A DNA stretch of 12,497 nt from Lachnospiraceae bacterium. Lineage in GTDB: Bacteria; Bacillota; Clostridia; Lachnospirales; Lachnospiraceae. The position numbers and the translations under genes were made by a program. The stretch is from contig JAAUZW010000024.1 of NCBI GenBank assembly GCA_014804385.1, forward strand, positions 45,413 to 57,909, read 5' to 3'. The notes beneath the pieces were generated by a model. The model was given only the letters and a program-made list of their open reading frames with translations, was not told where the DNA came from and did not search any database. Below, piece after piece: positions 1 through 7,048 of this stretch; position 1 is the stretch's first letter, and each line of letters starts with the position of its first letter.

Positions 1-1403
1 TTGATATTGGTAACGCCCTTCAGATCCCCATTAACGCTGTGGAGCAGTCCCTTTACCGTCAGTTTGGCGCCGGTCCATGTGATTTCGTAATCCGACAATA
101 TTTCCTCGTCGATGTCGTCGATGCCGTCCACCGCCAGATCGTAGATTCCTGTCTTATCAGAAGCCACATCCTGTGAGACAACGATCTGCAGTGCATTTTC
201 AAAGGCATCTCTATCCTTATCGGCAAGACCCTCTATCTTATATTGCTCGTCAAAACGATCCTTAGGGAGAGGATCGCCTGCCGACAATCCTTCATCGCCT
301 ACATACATCTCCTGATCATTCACGGTAATAGTCAGTGCCCGCGATTTGATCTCAAAGGGATATTTCCACTCATTTTTTTCATAGTTTTTATGGATATCCT
401 CAGCGAGTTCTACCAACAACCTGTATTTTCCCGCTTGATAAGGCATACCATCCTTCGGATTCGCCTTGTTGATCGTAGAAAAATACTCATATTCTCCGCT
501 TTCTTCATTCTCCCTTTGTATCGTAAAGGTCAACTCCGTCGAGATATCCACACCATGCTTTGTCTGCACCTTCGCATCATTGATCTGTCTGGAGAAATCC
601 ACAGGCACACCGTCGTAGGTCTTACCCGTGATGCCTGACATTCCGATGAGATTCATATCTTCGCTGTGAAGATATGTGATCACAAAGGGGAAACGCCGAG
701 GGCTGTCTTCATAGTTATATTTATCCTTGCTTTTACTGTCGATATCCACTGAGATTTCCAGCGTATAGCTGCCCACATCAGTGGGTGCAATCTCGGTATA
801 AGCCTCCGCAAACCGAGTACTCGCATCGGTATATTTTATGGTTTCCACTTTATTTTCATCAATGAAAACTCCCGCTCTGGTCGTACCCGTGACTCTATAG
901 GTGCAAATCAAGGAAACCTCTGTAGCTGTCCACAGCGGATAGCCGCTTAAGCTGTTAGGTTTTCCGTCATACCCCTTACTGTTTGCATTCACAGGTATCG
1001 TAATGAAATCGACCGTAAAATCAATCTTCTCTGCCTCGTCAGACTCATCCCCGTCTTCCTGCGTGTCGGGCATGACTGTCTCGTCAGGCTCCTCCTCTTC
1101 CTCCGCAGGCGCAGCGCCATCCTGTTCCTGATCGCTCTGGCCGCCATCCTCTGCATCGTTCCCCGGCAGACTGTCATCCTCCTCTGCGCTATTCTCCGTC
1201 TGGTCGGTAATCTCGGAACCGTCGCCATTCATCTCCGGTTCCGATGTGTCCTGAGAGCCTTCTGCATCCGCCGCAATGTCCTGATCCGCCAAAGCAGCCG
1301 TCTCCGATGCCGAAACATACATTAAAGTCTGCGGCATACCGGTGAACACCATCAACGCTGCCAAAAAAGCCGCTCCGCCTCGATAAAGCTTGCTCTTCCT
1401 CAT
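1..1403 (-). CDS. Secreted/surface protein with acidic linker and YDG/MBG-like modules (C-terminus outside window)
   Basis: An uninterrupted reading frame of 467 codons runs off the left edge, so the C-terminus and any cell-wall anchor are unseen. Residues 1-33 form a signal peptide: MRKSK, a hydrophobic core around 10-21, and a small-residue cleavage region near SAS. Residues about 35-126 are a disordered, strongly acidic Asp/Glu/Gln/Ser stretch. Beta-rich modules follow. The motifs GYDGKP (144-149) and TYDGVP (262-267) fit YDG-type repeats. Residues about 355-452 (ALTITVND ... GAKLTV, with GIYDLAV) resemble the MBG domains of bacterial surface proteins. The role is probably extracellular, in adhesion or as a surface scaffold; no enzymatic domain is visible. 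The start is uncertain between 1403 (AAGAGG 9 bases upstream) and an in-frame ATG at 1412. Family assignment is by pattern recognition; that it is an exported modular protein is well supported. Confidence 0.82.
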   Translation of the reverse strand, partial: MRKSKLYRGGAAFLAALMVFTGMPQTLMYVSASETAALADQDIAADAEGSQDTSEPEMNGDGSEITDQTENSAEEDDSLPGNDAEDGGQSDQEQDGAAPAEEEEEPDETVMPDTQEDGDESDEAEKIDFTVDFITIPVNANSKGYDGKPNSLSGYPLWTATEVSLICTYRVTGTTRAGVFIDENKVETIKYTDASTRFAEAYTEIAPTDVGSYTLEISVDIDSKSKDKYNYEDSPRRFPFVITYLHSEDMNLIGMSGITGKTYDGVPVDFSRQINDAKVQTKHGVDISTELTFTIQRENEESGEYEYFSTINKANPKDGMPYQAGKYRLLVELAEDIHKNYEKNEWKYPFEIKSRALTITVNDQEMYVGDEGLSAGDPLPKDRFDEQYKIEGLADKDRDAFENALQIVVSQDVASDKTGIYDLAVDGIDDIDEEILSDYEITWTGAKLTVKGLLHSVNGDLKGVTNI

Positions 1404-1445
1404 ACCTCTCATCCTCTTTCTTCCCTTTTTACTTCTATCAGCGCA

Positions 1446-1475
1446 AACATAATGCCATCTCAAACAGTCCGTCAA
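1446..1475 (-). promoter_or_regulatory. Candidate sigma-A promoter for the surface protein gene
   Basis: On the minus strand TTGACG (1470-1475) is followed after 18 bases by TATGTT (1446-1451). The -35 is nearly consensus and the -10 matches four of six. It would give a short leader of about 30 bases. It lies in the gap of about 100 bases after the YczE-like gene, suggesting the surface protein is transcribed independently of the hflKC cluster. No convincing terminator was seen in the same gap, so read-through is possible. Confidence 0.45.
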
Positions 1476-1508
1476 TGCGATAGCCGGACATAATCTTTAG
1501 ATATTTTA

Positions 1509-2180
1509 TCATAAAAACTTCTTTTTTACAAGAATACGCTCCACATTCTTTTGGTGAACCGGAAGAAAAACCTGGGCCACCGGACCCACCAGAAATGCCG
1601 CAGTCACCGTACCAATGCCAACGGTTCCGCCCAAAAGCCACCCAGCGATAATGAAAAAGAGATCACAGCAGATACGGACGGTGCGGAACTGAAACTTATG
1701 CAGTTTATCCGTGAGGATAACCGCCACAAGATCGTTTGGCCCGGTACCTGCATCGGAGACAATGACCAGCGCCATACCGATTGCCAGAATGACACACCCC
1801 AGTGCCATGACCAGAAAACGCAGGAAAAACGGGGAAGAGGAAGTCACAAATCTCCCCAGGATCCAGTTGAAAACATCGATAATAGGACCACCCAGGAGAC
1901 AACAGATAAAAGATCCCGTTTTTATGTATCCTTTTGTAAACAGGAGCATCAGCACGATCAGCACACACTGGATGCCGCTGTGGCACAGCCCCACCGAGAT
2001 GCCGGTAAGATGAGAAACGCCGGATGCGAAAACCGTAAACGTGTCCGTTCCCAGATTGCTGATCAAAAATAATGTCACGCCCAGATGCGCAATGATAAGG
2101 CCAACCGTCAGAAAACAGAGGCGCATCAGCCATTCCCGGCGATTTATTTGTTTATTATCAACATTGCTTTTTTCTGCCAT
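1509..2180 (-). CDS. YczE/YyaS/YitT-like integral membrane protein
   Basis: This 223-residue protein is mostly hydrophobic, with about five to six predicted membrane segments (around 20-42, 62-82, 88-108, 120-142, 168-186 and 190-207). Two half-repeats are recognisable: NLGTDTFTV at 42-50 and DAGTGPNDL at 143-151, each followed by a polar loop and another helix. The GT-x-x-x-D pattern and the closing GTVTAAFLVGPVAQVFLP are characteristic of the YczE group (COG2364-type membrane proteins). Function is unknown; transport or regulation has been suggested for relatives only by context. The ATG shares its A with the TAA stop of the upstream DUF4037 gene (TAATG), with GGAGG just before it, so the two are translationally coupled. 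It is the last clearly linked gene of the hflK cluster. Confidence 0.85.
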   Translation of the reverse strand: MAEKSNVDNKQINRREWLMRLCFLTVGLIIAHLGVTLFLISNLGTDTFTVFASGVSHLTGISVGLCHSGIQCVLIVLMLLFTKGYIKTGSFICCLLGGPIIDVFNWILGRFVTSSSPFFLRFLVMALGCVILAIGMALVIVSDAGTGPNDLVAVILTDKLHKFQFRTVRICCDLFFIIAGWLLGGTVGIGTVTAAFLVGPVAQVFLPVHQKNVERILVKKKFL

Positions 2181-3064
2181 TAAATCCTCCTTAACACTTC
2201 ACCCACATGACTCTGCAAAAAATTATCCTGACAGTCAGACAGGCCCTTCTCCTGCAGCATCTGCACCAGAACATTACAGACCGCCTCGATAATGAGTACA
2301 CGATCACTCTCTTCCTGCGTCTGATAGAGAAGGGACAACATATCTCCGATTTCGCTGCCCACAGCAAGTTCCCGCAGGCCCCGGTGCATCCATTTGTAAA
2401 AAGGCGCATAGCTCCGGTTTAGCAGATAGACCAGATGCATGGCCTCCTTCACAAACTCCGTCAGGGCGATCTCCGCCGCGATACGCTCCCCGCGTTTCAT
2501 GGCGCGCGCATAGTTATACTGTCCTGCCTGGGCCGCTCTCGCCAACGCGTCCGCCAGCTTTCTTCGCCACACCGTTTCGGGATAATACTGTAACAAACTT
2601 TCGCGGATCTTGGAAAAGCGGCCCAGTCTGTCCTCAAAGACTCTGCCGTTTACTGCTGTGGCAAGAGCTTCCTCCGGGATGGAAAGCCACTCTGCTTCTG
2701 CATGAGGCACCCCTCTATATCCCAAAATCCCTTCATAAAACTCTTCCAGACAGAGCACGCCCACACGGCCTTTTCCATGCTCCTCCTCCACTCGCCCGGA
2801 GAAACCCATAAAATCTTTGGGCAGAGCCTCATAGGCCTCCTGCATTTTTGCTCCGTACTGCTCATAGATCTCCTGTGGCAGCCAGATACAGAAGGAGGGG
2901 CCGTAGTCGTGATCTCTCGATATCTCGTCATCAAAGCCAAAACATTCAGAGCCATACCCTGCCAGGCCCATCGCCGTTTGCTCTGCGATCTCGGGAAACC
3001 CATCCTCTACCATCGTTCTGCCGTATGTTTCATAATATTTTTCCGACAGTTCCAAGCCTTTCAT
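2180..3064 (-). CDS. DUF4037 domain protein, nucleotidyltransferase-fold-like
   Basis: The 294-residue product opens MKGLELSEKYY and carries GLAGYGSE (33-40) then GFDDEISRDHDYGP (43-56). The Gly-Ser and the spaced acidic residues (D51, D53) look like the G-S...D-x-D metal/nucleotide signature of the nucleotidyltransferase superfamily, and the block is diagnostic for DUF4037. The C-terminal two thirds are helical, with a region around 170-260 resembling helical partners of minimal nucleotidyltransferases. Substrate is unknown; relatives with this fold modify antibiotics, tRNA or proteins, but nothing here picks one. The start at 3064 was chosen because GAGGG sits 5 bases upstream and the protein begins like its family. 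A longer frame opens with GTG at 3106 but has no ribosome site. It follows the TPR gene after 63 bases and overlaps the YczE-like gene by one base. Confidence 0.83.
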   Translation of the reverse strand: MKGLELSEKYYETYGRTMVEDGFPEIAEQTAMGLAGYGSECFGFDDEISRDHDYGPSFCIWLPQEIYEQYGAKMQEAYEALPKDFMGFSGRVEEEHGKGRVGVLCLEEFYEGILGYRGVPHAEAEWLSIPEEALATAVNGRVFEDRLGRFSKIRESLLQYYPETVWRRKLADALARAAQAGQYNYARAMKRGERIAAEIALTEFVKEAMHLVYLLNRSYAPFYKWMHRGLRELAVGSEIGDMLSLLYQTQEESDRVLIIEAVCNVLVQMLQEKGLSDCQDNFLQSHVGEVLRRI

Positions 3065-3127
3065 TCCTACCCTCATTTCCGCACTGCCCTTTGCTCCTCT
3101 TCTCACTATTGGATAGCAGAAAATTTA

Positions 3128-4006
3128 TCAATCTTTTCTCTCCATCGCGCTCTGCACGTTTCCGATCACTTCCCTGGCCTTGTCCGCATAGCGTTTCTGT
3201 CCTGCTTCATCTCCCATGCCTCCGCACACGGCGGCACAGTTTTCACAGAGGATCCCATAGCTTAAGTTCTCGCCGTAATGCTGTTTCACCAGCTCCAGAG
3301 CACGCTCGTAATAGGACAACGCTTTTTCGTACTCCTTATCCCGATAGCAGGCTTCTCCCATGCCGGCCAACGCACCGCTATAGTGCTCATTGGGGGCTTC
3401 TCCATCCTTCTCAAAGAGGTTGATTGCCCGCTCCAGGCACTGTTTTGCCTCCTCATTTTGAGAAACTTTAAAGCAGAGCAGCGCCAGATTCGTCAAGGTG
3501 GTGGCAGTCTGTGCCTCGCCGCCCTCCTGTTTCTCTATGATGGAAAGCGCCTTTTTGGCACAGTCGATTGCCTCCTCATTTTCGTTCAGCTTTTCCAGCA
3601 GGATGCTCATATTGTTATAAAGGCTCGCATAGCGGTAATCCCCCGGCTTAAGCAGTCCCTGATAGATCTGCATGGCCTGTCTGTATAACCGCAGAGCATG
3701 GGCGTAGTCTCCTCCCATGCTGTAGGCGGTGGCCGCATTCAGAAGCGTGGTGGCAAAGTGTTCCGAATTTTCCAGCTTCAGTTCCTCCATCAAAAGCAGC
3801 ACATCCTCCGACGCGGTATAAGCTTTCTCAAAGGCGGACACACTGCGGTAAAACCCGATCATCTCATTACAGATGGAGATGTAAGCCGCGTAGTCTTCCT
3901 CCTCTTTCGCCTGCTCCAGGGAGGACACCAGAAAAGCATCGATCTTCTCCACCTCGTTCTTTTCAAAATAGGAATCCAGTGTGGCAAAAAAAGCATCAAT
4001 ATTCAT
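3128..4006 (-). CDS. Tetratricopeptide repeat (TPR) protein
   Basis: This soluble, acidic 292-residue protein has no signal peptide or membrane segment. At least four TPR-like helix pairs are visible. They include a unit around 85-115 (NAATAYSMGGDYAHALRLYR), one around 127-155 (NNMSILLEKLNENEEAIDCA), one around 170-197 and one around 210-240 (GMGEACYRDKEYEKALSYYE). The last is close to the TPR consensus. Such proteins act as peptide-binding scaffolds, and partners cannot be read from sequence. It starts 6 bases after the hflC stop, and its GGAGG lies inside the last hflC codons, so expression should follow hflC. The context suggests it links the HflKC membrane complex or the downstream DUF4037 protein to clients; this is inference. 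Confidence 0.88.
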   Translation of the reverse strand: MNIDAFFATLDSYFEKNEVEKIDAFLVSSLEQAKEEEDYAAYISICNEMIGFYRSVSAFEKAYTASEDVLLLMEELKLENSEHFATTLLNAATAYSMGGDYAHALRLYRQAMQIYQGLLKPGDYRYASLYNNMSILLEKLNENEEAIDCAKKALSIIEKQEGGEAQTATTLTNLALLCFKVSQNEEAKQCLERAINLFEKDGEAPNEHYSGALAGMGEACYRDKEYEKALSYYERALELVKQHYGENLSYGILCENCAAVCGGMGDEAGQKRYADKAREVIGNVQSAMERKD

Positions 4007-4012
4007 AGGAAT

Positions 4013-5071
4013 TTAATACCTCCCGTTAAAGATCTGTGTGATCGGAGAATCCTCTGTCAGGATCACGGTCTTGTTATCTCCCACTACACTTTCCTTCAAA
4101 GCGTCCAGCGCACGCACAAAGGAATAAAAATCCGTCTTCTCTGGATCGGAGTAGGCCCCTGATAAAATACGCATATACTCAGCCTCTCCTTCCGCTATGG
4201 TGGCTTCCGCCTTCGCCTTGGCGTCAGACAACATAATGGAAACTTCCTTATCCGTGGTATTTTCTATCATTTTGGCTTCGGATTTACCCTCCGCCGTATA
4301 CTGTGCCGCAATATTGCCGCGCTCCGAGATCATGCGGGTGTAGACCGCCTGCTTATTGTCATCCGGCAGATCCAGCTTCTTGACCTCCACTGCCACCAGT
4401 TCGATGCCGTACTGACTTTCCACATGGTTGATCTGCCCCATGACCTCCTCTGTCAGGGAGGTGATCTCAATGACCTCTTCTCTGCCGTCCGAAAGATCCA
4501 GGTCGTTTCCGGAAAGCTCCGATCCCGACTCGTCCACTGTGATCGTCATCTTGCCGTCCCGGCTTCTGATGACTTCATCCTGCTTCATATTTGAGATCGT
4601 GTTTTTCGTCGCATTATAAACGATGGCGTCAATGCGGCTTTCTGCGTTTGACACAGAGCAGCTTAAGGTCTGGGCAAACATTAAGGGATCCGTTACGCGC
4701 CAGAGTACATAGCTGTCCACGATCATCGTCTTTTTATCGGAAGTGATCACGTCCGACGCCGGCAGATCGTAGAGCAAAAGTTCCTTGGGAACGGTATCTA
4801 CCGACTCCACCAAGGGCAGTTTAAAGCTTAAGCCCGGCTCTGTCACCACCCGGTCTACACGGCCGAACTGGCGGATCAATTTAAACTGGTTCTGCCTGGT
4901 CACCACCATACAGTTCGCCATAAGGAAAATGGCAAGGAGGACAAGGACACCTAAGAAAACGCCGGCTTTTCCGCCTTTCTTTCCCTGTCTGTCCCGTTTC
5001 TTCGTGCCGTTGGAATTATATCGTTCAAAATTTTGCATATTCGGGTTCTCTGTATAATTTGTATTTTCCAT
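4013..5071 (-). CDS. hflC: HflC-type SPFH/prohibitin-domain membrane protein
   Basis: The 352-residue protein has a polar N-terminal tail (1-35), one membrane anchor (about 37-57) and an SPFH domain from MVVTRQNQFKLIRQFG onward, with the family-typical EPGLSFKLPLVESV and YVLWRVTDPL. The stretch YTRMISERGNIAAQY (244-258), the following Ala/Glu-rich coiled coil (260-300) and the DFYSFVRALDAL segment (314-325) closely follow the pattern of E. coli HflC. A low-complexity acidic insert lies at about 172-205. HflC with HflK forms a large membrane cage that in E. coli surrounds and modulates the FtsH protease. The gene begins 5 bases after the hflK stop, and its AGGAGG lies within the last hflK codons. 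Compared with E. coli HflC (about 334 residues), the N-terminal cytosolic tail is longer. Confidence 0.93.
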   Translation of the reverse strand: MENTNYTENPNMQNFERYNSNGTKKRDRQGKKGGKAGVFLGVLVLLAIFLMANCMVVTRQNQFKLIRQFGRVDRVVTEPGLSFKLPLVESVDTVPKELLLYDLPASDVITSDKKTMIVDSYVLWRVTDPLMFAQTLSCSVSNAESRIDAIVYNATKNTISNMKQDEVIRSRDGKMTITVDESGSELSGNDLDLSDGREEVIEITSLTEEVMGQINHVESQYGIELVAVEVKKLDLPDDNKQAVYTRMISERGNIAAQYTAEGKSEAKMIENTTDKEVSIMLSDAKAKAEATIAEGEAEYMRILSGAYSDPEKTDFYSFVRALDALKESVVGDNKTVILTEDSPITQIFNGRY

Positions 5072-5076
5072 TTCGC

Positions 5077-6078
5077 CTACTCCTCCTCTCCAACTTCTGT
5101 CTGCTCCGCCGTCACATTTTCTGTGATCGATGCACCCTGCTCTGAGACGAAGCTGTCGAGCGGCAGCATAGTGGTGGTATTTCCGCCCTCCCCCTCTATG
5201 ACTACCTTGACGTCCGGCAGTACATCCTCTATGGCTTCATAAAACATACGTTTTTTCGTCACTTCCGGATATTTCACATATTCCTGATACATGGCATCAA
5301 AGCGGGCCGCCTGTCCGTTTGCCTCATTGATACGCTCCTGCTTCTGCGCCTCCGCATCCTGCAGGATCTTATCCGACTCCGCCTCCGCATTAGGGATCTG
5401 CTCATTACGGTATTTGTTGGCATTGTTCAGCGCCGTCTCCTTGCCCTGCTTGGCGGTCTCCACTTCCTTGAAGGCATTCTCCACCTCGGTGGTTGGCGGC
5501 GTCGCATCCTGAATCGTGATATTGACGAGCTGAATACCGATATCATAGGAATCCAGCTTATCCAGGATCATCTGCTTAATATTTGACTGAATCTCGTTTT
5601 TGCCCGTGGTCAGCACGCTGTCCACCCCGTAGGAACCGATAGTGGTACGAATACAGTTTTGCGCTATGTTTTTCAGGATCAGCGCCGGATTCTCGGAAGC
5701 GTAAAGAGCTTTGACCGGATCAGTCACTCGATACTCCGCATAAAAATCCACATAGATAAAATTGTAATCGGAGGTGATCATCAGCGCATCCTCTTCATCC
5801 TCACCCGCATCCGACTGATAACCGATGCTGAAGCCCTGAATCGTGGTATTCACCTTCGTCACGGTCTGTATAAAGGGAATCTTGAAGTGAAGGCCCGGCG
5901 TGGTGACCGCCTTCGGCGAACCAAAGGTACATACCACCGCCTGTTCTTCCTCCTGGATCGAATAGTAAGAACCGCTGACCAGCACGGCCAGAAGGATGAC
6001 CACGACAAGGATCTTGGCCACCCCAAACCCCTTTTTCATCGGGATATTCAGATTATTCTGCCTGTTTTTTCCAAACAT
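5077..6078 (-). CDS. hflK: HflK-type SPFH/prohibitin-domain membrane protein
   Basis: The 333-residue protein has a short basic N-terminus, one membrane segment (about 19-40) and an SPFH domain starting SIQEEEQAVVCTFG. It carries TPGLHFKIPFIQTV (60-73), YAEYRVTDPV and a coiled coil rich in Ala/Glu/Gln (about 205-265, including AEAESDKILQDAEAQKQ). The tail is acidic and ends VGEEE. The pairing with hflC supports HflK rather than a generic stomatin. The long Gly-rich N-terminal region of E. coli HflK is missing, as is usual in short Gram-positive versions. The ribosome site is modest: AAAGG about 12 bases before the ATG. The gene is first in a cluster hflK-hflC-TPR-DUF4037-YczE and is preceded by an unusually structured leader, which may control the whole cluster. 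Confidence 0.92.
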   Translation of the reverse strand: MFGKNRQNNLNIPMKKGFGVAKILVVVILLAVLVSGSYYSIQEEEQAVVCTFGSPKAVTTPGLHFKIPFIQTVTKVNTTIQGFSIGYQSDAGEDEEDALMITSDYNFIYVDFYAEYRVTDPVKALYASENPALILKNIAQNCIRTTIGSYGVDSVLTTGKNEIQSNIKQMILDKLDSYDIGIQLVNITIQDATPPTTEVENAFKEVETAKQGKETALNNANKYRNEQIPNAEAESDKILQDAEAQKQERINEANGQAARFDAMYQEYVKYPEVTKKRMFYEAIEDVLPDVKVVIEGEGGNTTTMLPLDSFVSEQGASITENVTAEQTEVGEEE

Positions 6079-6101
6079 AGTAAAACCATACCTTTCTTTT
6101 T

Positions 6102-6126
6102 GCAGTTGCTTGTTTTTCTTCTGCAG
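6102..6126 (-). repeat. Direct repeat, copy 2 (near hflK start)
   Basis: This 25-base unit matches 6228-6252 at 23 of 25 positions. On the minus strand its core is GCAGAAGAAAAACAAGC, ending in ACTGC. It ends about 24 bases before the hflK start codon. Its first bases (CTGC plus AAGAAAAA after an AG bulge) could pair with the same U-rich tract (6201-6217) that copy 1 pairs with. Confidence 0.75.
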
Positions 6127-6227
6127 TTTTATACATCTAAACTCGCAAACACGCGCTTTCGCGCTCTTTGTCCGATTTCATCGGACGTTTGCTCGTTAAT
6201 GCCGCAAGAAAAAAAAATACCTGCTTC

Positions 6228-6252
6228 GCAGTCGCTTGTTTTTCTTCTGCGG
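6228..6252 (-). repeat. Direct repeat, copy 1 (5' end of hflK leader)
   Basis: This partner of the unit at 6102-6126 is offset by 126 bases, with differences only at two positions (both transitions). It coincides with the predicted start of the hflK transcript and forms the 5' arm of the first leader helix. Confidence 0.75.
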
Positions 6253-6254
6253 CT

Positions 6255-6282
6255 ATTATATTATATAACATGACATACAAAA
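6255..6282 (-). promoter_or_regulatory. Candidate promoter for hflK and its cluster
   Basis: On the minus strand two overlapping perfect TATAAT boxes occur, at 6255-6260 and 6260-6265. The -35 is weak: TTTTGT at 6277-6282 with a 16-base spacer to the first box. Initiation would fall near 6248-6254, exactly where the structured leader begins. The segment 6253-6300 is very AT-rich and also lies upstream of the divergent histidine phosphatase gene, whose own promoter must overlap it. Confidence 0.45.
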
Positions 6283-6322
6283 TTAAAAATTAAAAATTTG
6301 AGAACACACTTGGAGGCAGCAC

Positions 6323-7048
6323 ATGAAGATCATATTTATCAGACACGGAGATCCTGATTACGAACATGATTCCCTGACGGAAAAGGGAATCCGGGAAGCG
6401 AAGCTCTTAGCTGAGCGGGTCTGTCAATGGGAGAATATCTCACAGTTTTACTGTTCCCCTCTCGGACGGGCACAAAAGACAGCCTCCTACTCTCTTGAGA
6501 AGACAGGACGGGAAGCCATTACTTACGACTGGATGCGGGAATTTTCCTATTTTATCGACGATCCCGTGACAGGACGCCACGGTGTGCCCTGGGATTTCAT
6601 GCCCCGCTATTGGACAGAAATACCGGAAATGTACGACAGGGAAGCCTGGAAGGAAACGATGATCTATCGTTCCAACGACGCCCTGCTCCCCGCCTACCGG
6701 GAGGTCTGCGAGGGGCTGGACGGGCTCCTGTCCTCCTATGGCTACATACGGCATAATAATTACTACATCACAGATCCGTCAAAAAAGAAGACAGAAGATA
6801 CCATTGTCATCTTCTGCCATCTGGGCGTCACCTGTATGATGTTGAGCCATCTTCTGGGCATCTCACCCGTTCTTCTTATGCACGGCTTCTTTCTGGCCAC
6901 CACCTCGGTCACCGTACTGGGCACTGAGGAGCGTATGGAAAACGACGCTGTTTTCCGTATACAGGTGATGGGCGATACCTCCCATCTGCGTACGGGCAAG
7001 GAGCCGGTCTCCCAGGCCGGATACTTTACAGACCCTTTTCAGGGATAG
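6323..7048 (+). CDS. Histidine phosphatase superfamily (phosphoglycerate mutase-like) protein
   Basis: The 241-residue cytosolic protein opens MKIIFIRHGDPDY, giving the phosphohistidine motif RHG at 7-9 with nucleophile H8. Other family marks are LTEKGIREAKLLAERV (18-33), the phosphate-binding YCSPLGRAQKTA (43-54, R49), the acid candidate E73 in MREF, and the second catalytic histidine H166 in IFCHLGVT. All core residues of branch 1 are present, so it should be active. Substrate is not predictable; relatives dephosphorylate sugars, nucleotides or cofactor intermediates. Residues 78-155 form an aromatic-rich insertion, longer than in minimal members, which would shape the specificity pocket. 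The ATG has GGAGG 7 bases upstream. It is a single gene, divergent from hflK and convergent with the DUF1189 gene. Its promoter is not clear; a loose candidate is TTGTTT (6237) with TTATAT (6261). Confidence 0.9.
   Translation: MKIIFIRHGDPDYEHDSLTEKGIREAKLLAERVCQWENISQFYCSPLGRAQKTASYSLEKTGREAITYDWMREFSYFIDDPVTGRHGVPWDFMPRYWTEIPEMYDREAWKETMIYRSNDALLPAYREVCEGLDGLLSSYGYIRHNNYYITDPSKKKTEDTIVIFCHLGVTCMMLSHLLGISPVLLMHGFFLATTSVTVLGTEERMENDAVFRIQVMGDTSHLRTGKEPVSQAGYFTDPFQG

Larger units (their letters stand above)
6102..6253 (-). other. Structured 5' leader of hflK (candidate regulatory RNA element)
   Basis: Read on the minus strand, this leader folds into two parts. First, GCCGC (6249-6253), a 2-base AG bulge and AAGAAAAA can pair with UUUUUCUU plus GCGGC (6201-6205), enclosing the hairpin CTGC-GAA-GCAG (6221-6231). 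Second, GCAAAC/GTTTGC (6145-6150 with 6187-6192) closes a three-way junction with hairpins GTCCGAT-GAA-ATCGGAC (6170-6186) and GCGC-GAAA-GCGC (6153-6164). Tandem G-A pairs and AAC/GTT extend the outer stem. All three hairpin loops are GAA or GAAA only on the minus strand, and the G-A pairs exist only there, which argues for an RNA in the hflK direction. No known riboswitch class was recognised. An interspersed palindromic repeat of the lineage is the main alternative. Confidence 0.5.

Noticed and set aside
1465..1495. GTCCG/CGGAC inverted repeat after the YczE-like gene as a terminator
   Set aside because: It is only five base pairs with a 13-base loop and has no T tract. Its bases overlap the better-supported -35 of the surface protein promoter.
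1551..2072. Plus-strand reading frame of 173 codons opposite the YczE-like gene
   Set aside because: The composition is hydrophilic noise rich in His, Gln, Asp and Arg, as expected for the antisense of a hydrophobic membrane protein. The minus-strand frame has a good ribosome site and family motifs.
3065..3106. Longer DUF4037 start at GTG 3106
   Set aside because: There is no ribosome site upstream of it, the extra residues are unlike the family opening, and GAGGG precedes the ATG at 3064.
5659..6273. Long plus-strand reading frame of 204 codons running from hflK into its leader
   Set aside because: It lies opposite a clear hflK gene and shows no family pattern. It is read from the reverse of conserved coding sequence and of the leader repeats.
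6280..6300. AT-rich AATTAAAAATTAAAAATTT stretch as an insertion-element end
   Set aside because: No matching inverted end, target duplication or transposase is present; plain AT-rich promoter DNA explains it.
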